A DNA stretch of 38,517 nt, taken from Mycolicibacterium chubuense. Its GTDB lineage: Bacteria; Actinomycetota; Actinomycetes; Mycobacteriales; Mycobacteriaceae. Each line of letters starts with the position of its first letter. The first letter of the stretch is position 1. A model generated the notes under the pieces. The model was not told the origin of the DNA. It saw only the letters and a list, made by a program, of their open reading frames with translations, and ran no database searches. The translations under genes and the position numbers were made by a program. Shown here piece after piece: positions 16,282 to 23,549 of the stretch. The DNA lies in assembly GCF_001044255.1 (NCBI RefSeq), contig NZ_JYNX01000016.1:20437-58953 (forward strand). Reading direction: 5' to 3'.

Positions 16282-16327
16282 CGGCAGCCGCGCGCAAACG
16301 CCCTCGCGCCCGCGCCCGCGGCCGCGC

Positions 16328-16390
16328 CCGCGGAATAGCATTCCTGGTTGCGATTTCCGCGAAAGTACAACCGGGAATGCGCTTCCGCGG
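16328..16390. repeat. Solo 63-bp palindrome, copy B (related to the element ends)
   Basis: Arms 16328-16350 and 16368-16390 are inverted repeats matching at 20 of 23 positions. The left arm starts CCGCGGAATAGCATTCCTGG, identical in its first 20 bases to the outer arm of the 987-bp element. It lies between birA and the methyltransferase gene, preceded by a simple CG-rich stretch. Confidence 0.8.
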
Positions 16391-16450
16391 CGCAGAAAAT
16401 GGGGGCATTTGCCCCATGCCGTCGCCACCGTGCCGGTTCACCATCGGGGC

Positions 16451-17206
16451 ATGACTCGATTCCTGACGCTCTGCTACGGCGCTGTCAGCTACGTGCTGTT
16501 CCTCGCCGTGTTCGTGTACGCGATCCTCTGGGTCGGCGATCTGGGCGTGCCCCGCTCCGTCGACCACGCCGTCCAGGCCCCGTGGGGGCAAGCCGTGGCC
16601 ATCGACGTGGTGCTGCTGACGCTGTTCGCCGTGCAGCACAGTGTGATGGCGCGGCCGGCGTTCAAGCGATGGTGGACCCGCTTCGTCCCGCAGTCCATCG
16701 AACGCAGCACCTACGTGCTCGCCGCGAGTGCTTTTCTCGCGCTTGCGCTCTGGCAGTGGCGGGAGCTTCCGACCGTCGTGTGGGAGGTGAGTTCACCGCC
16801 CGCACGATGGACGATCTACATCGTGTTCTGGCTCGGATGGGCTGTCGTGCTCGCGTCGACGTTCATGATCAACCACTTCGAACTCTTCGGGCTCAAGCAG
16901 GTGTTCGCGGCCTGGCGTGGCCACGGGCCGGCCGAGACGGGCTTCCGCACGACGCTGTTCTATCGCGTGGTGCGCCACCCGCTGAATCTCGGCTTCATCG
17001 TGGCCTTCTGGGCGGCGCCGACGATGACGGTAGGCCACCTGTTGTTCGCGTCGGTGACGACGGCGTGGATCTTCCTCGCCATGCACCTCGAGGAGCGTGA
17101 CCTGATGGCGAAGTTGGGACCACGCTATGCCGCCTACCGGGAGACGGTGCCGATGATCGTGCCCCTGCCCGGCAAGGCGGTCTCGCACCCGCGGGCAGCA
17201 GGCTGA
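16451..17206 (+). CDS. Membrane methyltransferase, MddA-like (NnrU / isoprenylcysteine methyltransferase fold)
   Basis: 251 residues with about five membrane segments (near 8-28, 48-62, 88-103, 121-140, 178-210). Signatures QHSVMARP (62-69), FYRVVRHPLNLGF (170-182) and HLEERDLMAKLGPRYAAYRETVP near the end match the MddA type of methyltransferase, which methylates methanethiol to dimethyl sulfide using S-adenosylmethionine; RHP and the EE pair (214-215) belong to the SAM-binding site of this fold. Substrate is inferred from similarity only. ATG 16451 is preferred because upstream residues are not hydrophobic; no strong Shine-Dalgarno is seen. The gene is bracketed by two solo palindromes (16328-16390 and 17218-17280). 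Confidence 0.8.
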   Translation: MTRFLTLCYGAVSYVLFLAVFVYAILWVGDLGVPRSVDHAVQAPWGQAVAIDVVLLTLFAVQHSVMARPAFKRWWTRFVPQSIERSTYVLAASAFLALALWQWRELPTVVWEVSSPPARWTIYIVFWLGWAVVLASTFMINHFELFGLKQVFAAWRGHGPAETGFRTTLFYRVVRHPLNLGFIVAFWAAPTMTVGHLLFASVTTAWIFLAMHLEERDLMAKLGPRYAAYRETVPMIVPLPGKAVSHPRAAG

Positions 17207-17217
17207 GGTCCGCCCGC

Positions 17218-17280
17218 ACGCGGAATAGCATTCCTGGCCGCGAAAATCGCGCAGCAGCAGCCAGGAATGCTATTCCGCGG
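17218..17280. repeat. Solo 63-bp palindrome, copy C (related to the element ends)
   Basis: Arms 17219-17238 and 17260-17279 form a perfect 20-bp inverted repeat around a loop of about 21 nt. The total length equals copy B. It sits between two convergent genes, 12 bp after the methyltransferase stop and 9 bp from the fadE25 stop, so the hairpin could also act in 3'-end formation. No U-tract follows on either strand. Confidence 0.85.
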
Positions 17281-17288
17281 CAACAGGA

Positions 17289-18458
17289 TTACTTCAGCAG
17301 GGCTCGGCTCATGACGACGCGCTGGATCTGGTTCGTGCCCTCGTAGATCTGCGTGATCTTGGCATCGCGCATCATCCGCTCGACCGGGAAGTCGATGGTG
17401 TAGCCGGCGCCGCCGAACAACTGCACCGCGTCGGTGGTCACCTCCATCGCGACGTCGGAGGCCAGGCACTTCGACGCCGCCGAGATGAAGCCGAGGTTGC
17501 CCTCGCCCCGCTCGGCGCGCGCGGCCGCGCTGTAGACCATCAGCCTTGCGGCTTCGACCTTCATCGCCATGTCGGCGAGCATGAACTGCACCGCCTGGAA
17601 ATCGGAGATGCTCTTGCCGAACTGCTTGCGGTCCTTGGTGTATTCGATCGCCGCGTCGAGCGCACCCTGCGCGATACCGACCGCCTGCGCGCCGATGGTC
17701 GGACGGGTGTGGTCGAGTGTGGCCAGCGCGGTCTTGAAGCCGGTGCCGGGCTCGCCGATGATCCGGTCGCCCGGGATGCGGCAGTTCTCGAAGTACAGCT
17801 CGGTGGTCGGCGAGCCCTTGATGCCGAGCTTGCGCTCCTTGGGTCCGATCGTGAAGCCCTCGTCGTCGACGTGGACCATGAACGCCGAGATGCCGTTGGC
17901 GCCCTTGTCGGGATCGGTGACGGCCATGACCGTGTACCAGCTCGACTTGCCGCCGTTGGTGATCCAGCACTTGGCGCCGTTGAGGATCCAGTCGTCACCG
18001 TCGGCCTTGGCGCGGGTGCGCATCGCGGCGGCGTCACTGCCGGCCTCACGCTCGGAGAGCGCGTAGGACGCCATCGCCTCACCGGAGGCGATCGAGGGCA
18101 GCACCTTCTTCTTCAGCTCGTCAGAGCCGCGCAGGATCAGCCCCATGGTGCCGAGCTTGTTGACCGCCGGGATCAGCGAGGCCGACGCGTCGACGCGCGC
18201 GACCTCTTCGATGACGATGCAGGCCGCCACCGAGTCGGCACCCTGGCCGTCGTACTCCTCGGGCACATGCACCGCGTTGAAGCCCGACGCCACCAGCGCA
18301 TCGAGAGCCTCCTGCGGGAAGCGCGAGTTCTCGTCGACGTCGGCGGCGTAGGGAGCGATCTCCTTCTCCGCCAGCGCGCGGATCGCGTCGCGCAGCTCCT
18401 GGTGTTCCTCGGGCAACTGGAACAAATCGAACGACGGATTTCCGCCCCATCCAGCCAT
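17289..18458 (-). CDS. fadE25: Acyl-CoA dehydrogenase FadE25
   Basis: 389 residues from the third of three consecutive ATGs. AAGGAG lies directly against the first ATG but 6 nt from the third, and 389 matches Rv3274c. It carries out FAD-dependent alpha,beta-dehydrogenation of acyl-CoA. The flavin-binding YALSEREAGSDAA and WITNGG, and DRKQFGKSISDFQAVQFMLADMAM in the C-terminal helical domain, are canonical. The catalytic base is the Glu of QIYEGTNQIQRVV, about 17 residues from the C-terminus. Sequence is extremely close to the M. tuberculosis protein. Substrate chain length and type are not visible. It is convergent with the methyltransferase gene; purE lies about 520 bp upstream on the same strand. 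Confidence 0.95.
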   Translation of the reverse strand: MAGWGGNPSFDLFQLPEEHQELRDAIRALAEKEIAPYAADVDENSRFPQEALDALVASGFNAVHVPEEYDGQGADSVAACIVIEEVARVDASASLIPAVNKLGTMGLILRGSDELKKKVLPSIASGEAMASYALSEREAGSDAAAMRTRAKADGDDWILNGAKCWITNGGKSSWYTVMAVTDPDKGANGISAFMVHVDDEGFTIGPKERKLGIKGSPTTELYFENCRIPGDRIIGEPGTGFKTALATLDHTRPTIGAQAVGIAQGALDAAIEYTKDRKQFGKSISDFQAVQFMLADMAMKVEAARLMVYSAAARAERGEGNLGFISAASKCLASDVAMEVTTDAVQLFGGAGYTIDFPVERMMRDAKITQIYEGTNQIQRVVMSRALLK

Positions 18459-18592
18459 CATCATCTCCTTGCTACTCGCCGGTAACTTTACCGTGCTCGC
18501 ACTGCGACGCGAAGTCCGCCCGCCTGCTCTCTCAGCCGGAGCTCAGCTGCAGGCATGGTTTGTTCTCAAGTTGCATGGTTACTCTCCGAAAC

Positions 18593-18784
18593 ATGCAGGT
18601 GTACATCGATGGCCCAGTCCTTCGCCGTACCGCGCACTGCGAGTGTGGCTGGAACGGTACTCGCCATGTTCTGCGCGCATCGGCGGTAGTCGACGCGGGC
18701 GTGCATGCAGCGCAGACCGGGCACATCCAGGCCGCCGCTCCGGTGCAGAGCGCCGAACCGGTCGTCGTCCTCCGGGCGTCCTGA
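18593..18784 (+). CDS. Small Cys-containing protein, hypothetical
   Basis: 63 residues starting MQVYIDGPVLRRTAHCECGWNG. The CxCGW pair followed by spaced His residues (HAAQTGH) resembles small actinobacterial zinc-ribbon-like proteins, and a polypeptide ending VVVLRAS is compact for a real gene. No clear Shine-Dalgarno precedes ATG 18593; an in-frame start upstream at 18560 adds no family-like residues. It lies between fadE25 (divergent) and purE (convergent). Function unknown. An antisense open frame over the same interval lacks recognisable features. Confidence 0.5.
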   Translation: MQVYIDGPVLRRTAHCECGWNGTRHVLRASAVVDAGVHAAQTGHIQAAAPVQSAEPVVVLRAS

Positions 18785-18796
18785 CCGACCCTTTTC

Positions 18797-18909
18797 CGTC
18801 ACACCTTCGTTAGTGTGACGAAGATCACATCTGCCGTGAACGGCTCCCCGCGAGACGTCTCGGCGACACGAATCCGAGTTTGCTAAGCAACCGTTTGACG
18901 CTTGCGTCA
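18797..18909. promoter_or_regulatory. Palindrome-rich spacer with a consensus CRP site
   Basis: In order: hairpin CGTCACAC-N8-GTGTGACG (18797-18820); TGTGA-N6-TCACA at 18814-18829, a full match to the CRP consensus; CGAGACGTCTCG (18851-18862); TTGCTAAGCAA (18880-18890); and TGACGCTTGCGTCA (18896-18909). All sit between the 3' ends of the small plus-strand gene and purE, so no annotated start lies close by. The rest of the spacer up to 18981 shows nothing else. Confidence 0.55.
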
Positions 18910-18981
18910 GCAAGAACCTGCCAGGACCGGAACGGCGGCTCGAGCAGCCATTACCGCCCTTATTGACGCGGTCAGCGAAAT

Positions 18982-19482
18982 CTAGTCACCCAGCAGCCGC
19001 TGCCGCAGCGCCGAGTCCTTCTCCAGCACCATCTTCTCCAGCCCGGCCTGGAAGTCCGCCATCCGCGACCGCAGTTTGGGGTCGAACGCCCCGAGGATCC
19101 GGACGGCCAGCAGTCCCGCGTTGCGCGCCCCTCCGATCGACACGGTCGCCACCGGCACGCCGGCCGGCATCTGCACGATCGACAGCAGGGAATCGAGACC
19201 GTCCAGCCGCGCCAAAGGCACCGGGACCCCGATCACCGGCAGCGGCGTCGCCGAGGCGACCATGCCGGGCAGATGCGCCGCTCCCCCGGCCCCGGCGATG
19301 ATCACCTCGATACCGCGGCCCGCCGCTTCCTGCGCGTAGCTGAGCATGCGCCCCGGCGTGCGGTGCGCGGAGACGACGCCGACCTCGAACGGGATGTCGA
19401 ACTCGGCGAGCGCCTCGGCGGCATCCGACATCACCGGCCAGTCGCTGTCGCTGCCCATGATCAAGCCGACCCGTGGCGTCAT
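18982..19482 (-). CDS. purE: N5-carboxyaminoimidazole ribonucleotide mutase PurE
   Basis: 166 residues, class I PurE length. It converts N5-CAIR, the PurK product, to CAIR in purine synthesis. The signature GSDSDWPVM (9-17) binds the phosphate, SAHRTPGRM (about 41-49) carries the catalytic His, and [12 protein letters not shown] with [12 protein letters not shown] completes the site. ATG 19482 has a GGAGAGGA Shine-Dalgarno 8 nt upstream. In M. tuberculosis purE follows purK directly; here about 4 kb with three plus-strand genes separates them. A longer frame to 19584 has no family similarity. Confidence 0.95.
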   Translation of the reverse strand: MTPRVGLIMGSDSDWPVMSDAAEALAEFDIPFEVGVVSAHRTPGRMLSYAQEAAGRGIEVIIAGAGGAAHLPGMVASATPLPVIGVPVPLARLDGLDSLLSIVQMPAGVPVATVSIGGARNAGLLAVRILGAFDPKLRSRMADFQAGLEKMVLEKDSALRQRLLGD

Positions 19483-19619
19483 GCGGGGTCCTCTCCGTTC
19501 GGGGTACGGCAGCACTCTATAGAGCCGCCGCCCGAGGTGTTGCCGGCGACACCCAAACCCGAACAAGTATGTGCGGCGGAACATTGCCAGCGCGGCAGGC
19601 CACTGGCGAAACTCGCACC

Positions 19620-21104
19620 ATGACTTCTGTAACCCCGGTCACACCGCGGCACCGCGAGGACGCGCAAGCCACCCGCGACATCCTCGACCCCGCGACCACC
19701 GCCGTCATCGCCACCGTCCCCGAGCACACCGCCGCCGACGTGCACGCCGCAGTGGCCCGCGCCAAAACCGCCTTCGACACCGGCCCGTGGCCGGCCATGG
19801 TCCGCAGCGAGCGCGCGAAGCTGCTGCTGCGTATCGCCGACGCGATCGAGGCCAACTCCGAGCGGCTGTTCCGCCTGGAGACCCGGAACAACGGACGGCC
19901 GATCACCGAGACCCGCGCGCAGCTGTCCCGGGTGCCGGAGTGGTTCCGCTACAACGCGGGTCTGCTTGCCGCGCAACGCAATGCGGTGCTGCCCGGCGAC
20001 GGCCCCTATCTGACCTACCAGCGCCGACAGCCGCTGGGCGTGTGCGGCATCATCACGCCGTTCAACCACCCGATGCTGATCCTGGCCCGCAGCCTGTCGG
20101 CCGCGCTGGCCAACGGCAACACAGTGGTGGTCAAGCCGTCCGAGCTCACCCCGCTGACGACGCTCGCGCTCGCCGAGATCCTCGCCGAGACCGGCGTGCC
20201 GGACGGCGTCGTCAATGTCGTCACGGGTGGTCGCGAGGCCGGTGTCGCGCTGACCGAGCATCCCGACGTCGCGAAGATCACGCTCACGGGCGGCACCGAG
20301 GCCGGCCGCTCGGCGTCAGTGGCGACGGCCGCGCGGTTCGCCCGGATGACCGCCGAGCTCGGCGGCAAGACGCCGGTGGTGGTGTTCGACGACGTCGATC
20401 CGGTGACGGCGGCCGAAGGGGCGGCGTTCGCAGCGTTCATCGCGGCGGGCCAATCCTGTGTCGCCGGTTCACGATTCCTGGTGCAGCGCGGCATCTACGA
20501 CAAGTTCGTCGACAGGCTGGCCGCCCGGGCGAAAAACATTCGCGTCGGTGACCCGAGTGAGTCCGGCACCCAGATGGGTCCGGTGATCAGCGCCCGCCAG
20601 CGCGACAAGATCGTCGCGCTGATCCGCACCGGCGCCGACGAGGGCGCCCGGCTCGCGGCCGGAGGCCCACCCGAGCTGCCGGACCACCTCGCAGAGGGCT
20701 TCTTCGTCGCGCCCACCGTGTTCGCCGACGCCACGATGGACATGGCGGTCGCGCGGGAGGAGATCTTCGGCCCGGTCGCCGTGGTCGTCCCCTTCGACGC
20801 CGAGGCCGACGCGGTCGCGATGGCCAACGACAACCTCTACGGGCTCGGCGCCGGGGTGTGGACCACCGACGTCGCGCGGGCGCACCGGGTCGCCGACGCC
20901 ATCGTGGCCGGCATGGTGTGGGTCAACGACCACCACCGTCTGGAACCGTCGCTGCCCTGGGGCGGCGTCAAGGAGTCCGGCATCGGAAAAGACGCGGGCA
21001 CAGAGTCTTTCGACGACTTCTCGTGGGTGAAGACGATCGTGGTCCGGACGTCGGATTCGTCCGTCGACTGGTACGGCGCCTCCGCCGAGACCCGGCTGAA
21101 CTGA
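19620..21104 (+). CDS. Aldehyde dehydrogenase family protein
   Basis: 494 residues, NAD(P)-dependent oxidation of an aldehyde to the acid. Active-site residues are all present: Asn149 in TPFNHP, Lys172 in VVVKPSE, Glu246 in ELGGKTP and the nucleophile Cys280 in GQSCVAG. The C-terminal part contains [13 protein letters not shown] and the [15 protein letters not shown] motif usual for betaine/semialdehyde-type enzymes. The substrate is not known. It is the first gene of a plus-strand trio with an MFS transporter (13 nt gap) and an old yellow enzyme, so a catabolic role on an imported compound is likely. ATG 19620 lies 137 bp from the divergent purE start. Confidence 0.92.
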   Translation: MTSVTPVTPRHREDAQATRDILDPATTAVIATVPEHTAADVHAAVARAKTAFDTGPWPAMVRSERAKLLLRIADAIEANSERLFRLETRNNGRPITETRAQLSRVPEWFRYNAGLLAAQRNAVLPGDGPYLTYQRRQPLGVCGIITPFNHPMLILARSLSAALANGNTVVVKPSELTPLTTLALAEILAETGVPDGVVNVVTGGREAGVALTEHPDVAKITLTGGTEAGRSASVATAARFARMTAELGGKTPVVVFDDVDPVTAAEGAAFAAFIAAGQSCVAGSRFLVQRGIYDKFVDRLAARAKNIRVGDPSESGTQMGPVISARQRDKIVALIRTGADEGARLAAGGPPELPDHLAEGFFVAPTVFADATMDMAVAREEIFGPVAVVVPFDAEADAVAMANDNLYGLGAGVWTTDVARAHRVADAIVAGMVWVNDHHRLEPSLPWGGVKESGIGKDAGTESFDDFSWVKTIVVRTSDSSVDWYGASAETRLN

Positions 21105-21116
21105 CAGGAGCAGCAC

Positions 21117-22457
21117 ATGACCACCAAGACGCCACCCCACACCACCTGGCACCGGGAGATCACCCGCACCCAGTGGCTGGTGCTCGCCGGGACGACGCTC
21201 GGATGGGGCCTGGACGGTTTCGCCGGCAGCCTCTACGTGCTGGTGCTCGGGCCCACGATGACGGAGCTGCTGCCCAACAGCGGGATCGGCGTCACCCCGT
21301 CGGCCATCGGCCTCTACGGCGGCCTGACGGTGACGATGTTCCTGCTGGGCTGGGCGGTCGGCGGGATCTGCTTCGGCATCCTGGCCGACTACTTCGGCCG
21401 CACCCGGGTGCTGTCGCTGGGCATCCTCACCTACGCGGTGTTCACCGCGCTCGCCGCGTTCTCCGAAACGTGGTGGCAGCTGGCGCTTCTGCGGTTCGTC
21501 GCGGGCGTCGGATCCGGGGTGGAGGCGCCCGTCGGCGCCGCGCTGATCGCCGAGACGTGGCGCAACCGGTTCCGCGCCCGCGCGGGCGGCATCATGATGA
21601 GTGGCTACGCCGGCGGGTTCTTCGTCGCCGCAGCGGTGTACGCCGCACTCGGCCACTACGGCTGGCGCCTGATGCTGGGCCTCGCGGTGCTGCCGGCGCT
21701 GCTGGTCTGGTTCATCCGCCGGTACGTTCCCGAGCCGGAGGAGGTCGGCGCTCACCTGGACCGCCGCCGAGAGCGGAAGCGCCGCAACGAAAAAGACACG
21801 TTTGTCCTCAAGCGACTGTTCAGTAAGCCGCTGCTGACCCCGACGCTGGTGTGCACCGCGTTGGCGACGGGCTCGCTGATCGCGTTCTGGAGCGTGTCGA
21901 CGTGGTATCCGCAGATCATCCGCCAGTTCACCGCGTCCGACGGGCTGCCGAAGGAGACGGCCGATCACCGGGTCGCGATCGCCTCGATGCTGTTCAACGC
22001 CGGCGGCATCATCGGGTACGCGCTGTGGGGTTTCCTCGCCGATGCGTTCGGGCGGCGCAAGACGTTCGGGCTGTGCTTCGCGGTTTCGGCTGCGGCGATC
22101 GTGGCGACGTTCGCGTTCGACCGCACCTACACCGAGTACCTGTTCGCGATGCCGATCCTCGGGTTCGGGTTGTTCGGCGCGCTGTCGGGCACGTTCATCT
22201 ACGGCCCGGAACTGTTCCCGGTCAGTGTGCGGGCGACGGCGTTGGCGGTCTGCAACAGCGCGGGGCGGTTCGTCACCGCGTTCGGGCCGCTCGTCGCGGG
22301 CGTCATCGCGGTGTCGTGGTTCGACGGGAATCTCGGTCTGGCCACCGCGTCGGTCGCGGCGCTGGGCGTGGTCGCGGTGATCGGCCTGGCCTTCGCCCCC
22401 GAAACCCGCGGCATGCCGCTGCCGGCGGAGCCGCACACCGAGGAGAGCGTCCGATGA
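21117..22457 (+). CDS. MFS transporter, aromatic-acid/metabolite:H+ symporter type
   Basis: 446 residues with 12 predicted membrane segments. It has an Asp in the first segment (WGLDGF, Asp33), motif A in the first cytoplasmic loop (GILADYFGRTRVL, 88-100), and a long charged central loop (DRRRERKRRNEKDTF, about 215-230). The second half repeats the motif as GFLADAFGRRKTFG. The architecture is that of the sugar/aromatic-acid symporter group; the substrate is unknown. An AGGAG Shine-Dalgarno lies 9 nt before ATG 21117. The stop overlaps the next start as ATGA, so it is translated with the old yellow enzyme. Confidence 0.9.
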   Translation: MTTKTPPHTTWHREITRTQWLVLAGTTLGWGLDGFAGSLYVLVLGPTMTELLPNSGIGVTPSAIGLYGGLTVTMFLLGWAVGGICFGILADYFGRTRVLSLGILTYAVFTALAAFSETWWQLALLRFVAGVGSGVEAPVGAALIAETWRNRFRARAGGIMMSGYAGGFFVAAAVYAALGHYGWRLMLGLAVLPALLVWFIRRYVPEPEEVGAHLDRRRERKRRNEKDTFVLKRLFSKPLLTPTLVCTALATGSLIAFWSVSTWYPQIIRQFTASDGLPKETADHRVAIASMLFNAGGIIGYALWGFLADAFGRRKTFGLCFAVSAAAIVATFAFDRTYTEYLFAMPILGFGLFGALSGTFIYGPELFPVSVRATALAVCNSAGRFVTAFGPLVAGVIAVSWFDGNLGLATASVAALGVVAVIGLAFAPETRGMPLPAEPHTEESVR

Positions 22458-23545
22458 CCACCCATCTGTTCGATCCGTTGACGTTGCGGGACATCACGTT
22501 TGCCCACCGCGTGTGGATGTCGCCGATGATGCAGTTCGCCGCGGTCCCCGATGGCCCGGAGACGGGCGCGCCCACTGACTGGCACCTCGCGCATCTGGGG
22601 GCACGCGCGGCCGGCGGGGCGGCGCTGGTGATGACGGAGGCGACGGCGGTCCTTCCCGACGGTCGCAGCAGCGACTACGACCTGGGGCTGTGGAACGACA
22701 CCCAAGCCGAGGCCCTGCAGAGAATCACCGCCTTCCTCCGCGGGCTGGGCACCGTCCCGGGCATCCAGCTGGTGCACGCCGGTCGCAAGGGTTCGACGGG
22801 TCGGCCGTGGCCGGATCCGAAGCGCACCCAGAACAGTTGGCCGACAACGGCTCCCAGCCCCAAAGCGTTCGGCCGCCTTCCCCAGCCGACCGAACTGACC
22901 GAAGAGGACATCGCCGCGATCATCGCGGCCTTCGGCACGGCGGCCGCCCGCGCGGCGCACACCGGCTTCCAGGTGCTCGAATTGCACGGCGCGCACGGCT
23001 ATCTCATCCACCAGTTCCTGTCCCCGCAGGCCAACCACCGCACCGATCGCTACGGCGGCTCGTTGGCCAACCGGATGCGGTTCGCCACCGAGGTGGTCGA
23101 CGAGGTCCGTCGGCACTGGCCCGAGGAGCTGCCGCTGTTCTTCCGCACCTCGGCCACCGACTGGCTCGCCGGCGATACCGACGACGAGCGTCCCGGCTGG
23201 ACCGTCGACGACGCCGTCGAACTCGCCTCACTGCTCAAGGAACGGGGTGTGGACCTGGCCGACGTCTCCAGCGGCGGCATCGTGCCCGACGCCCCCATCA
23301 CGGTGGGGCCGGGCTATCAGGTGCCGTTCGCGCAGGCGGTCCGCGCCAAGGCGGGCATCCCGACGGCCGCGGTCGGGCTGATCACCGACGCGGAGCAGGC
23401 CGAGACGATCGTGGCGAGCGGTCAGGCCGACGCGGTGTTCCTCGGCCGGGAGCTGCTGCGCAATCCGGCATGGCCGCGGCAGGCCGCCGCCGCGCTGGGA
23501 CACGCGCTGCCCCATCCCCCGCAGTACACGCGGGCGTTCACCTGA
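22454..23545 (+). CDS. Old yellow enzyme family flavin oxidoreductase (YqjM-like)
   Basis: 363 residues, a TIM-barrel FMN enzyme that reduces activated alkenes such as enones with NAD(P)H. The substrate-binding pair is His178 and His181 in ELHGAHGYLIHQFLSP; the barrel continues with QANHRTDRYGGS and ends with the FMN phosphate site GLITDAEQAE / ADAVFLGRELLRNPAWP. Compared with B. subtilis YqjM, the N-terminal FMN contact Cys26-x-Tyr28 (MSPMCMY) reads MSPMMQF here, so the redox-tuning Cys is Met and the Tyr is Phe. Third gene of the cassette; convergent with purK, 4 bp between stops. Confidence 0.92.
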   Translation: MTTHLFDPLTLRDITFAHRVWMSPMMQFAAVPDGPETGAPTDWHLAHLGARAAGGAALVMTEATAVLPDGRSSDYDLGLWNDTQAEALQRITAFLRGLGTVPGIQLVHAGRKGSTGRPWPDPKRTQNSWPTTAPSPKAFGRLPQPTELTEEDIAAIIAAFGTAAARAAHTGFQVLELHGAHGYLIHQFLSPQANHRTDRYGGSLANRMRFATEVVDEVRRHWPEELPLFFRTSATDWLAGDTDDERPGWTVDDAVELASLLKERGVDLADVSSGGIVPDAPITVGPGYQVPFAQAVRAKAGIPTAAVGLITDAEQAETIVASGQADAVFLGRELLRNPAWPRQAAAALGHALPHPPQYTRAFT

Positions 23546-23549
23546 GACC

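Noticed and set aside
16300-16333. CG-rich run just before palindrome B as a separate repeat
   Set aside because: Simple low-complexity CG sequence after birA; no defined unit or conserved length.
17218-17280. Palindrome C as a simple intrinsic terminator
   Set aside because: It could affect 3' ends, but there is no U-tract and the same sequence recurs elsewhere as part of a repeat family, so it is listed as a repeat.
18566-18913. 115-codon minus-strand frame in the fadE25-purE spacer
   Set aside because: No start signal or family feature; the plus-strand Cys-motif frame over the same interval is more protein-like, and the CRP site falls within this frame.
20469-22436. Very long open frame (655 codons) on the minus strand
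   Set aside because: It runs antisense to the aldehyde dehydrogenase and MFS genes, has the Arg/Pro/His-rich composition of a shadow frame in high-GC DNA, and no family motifs.
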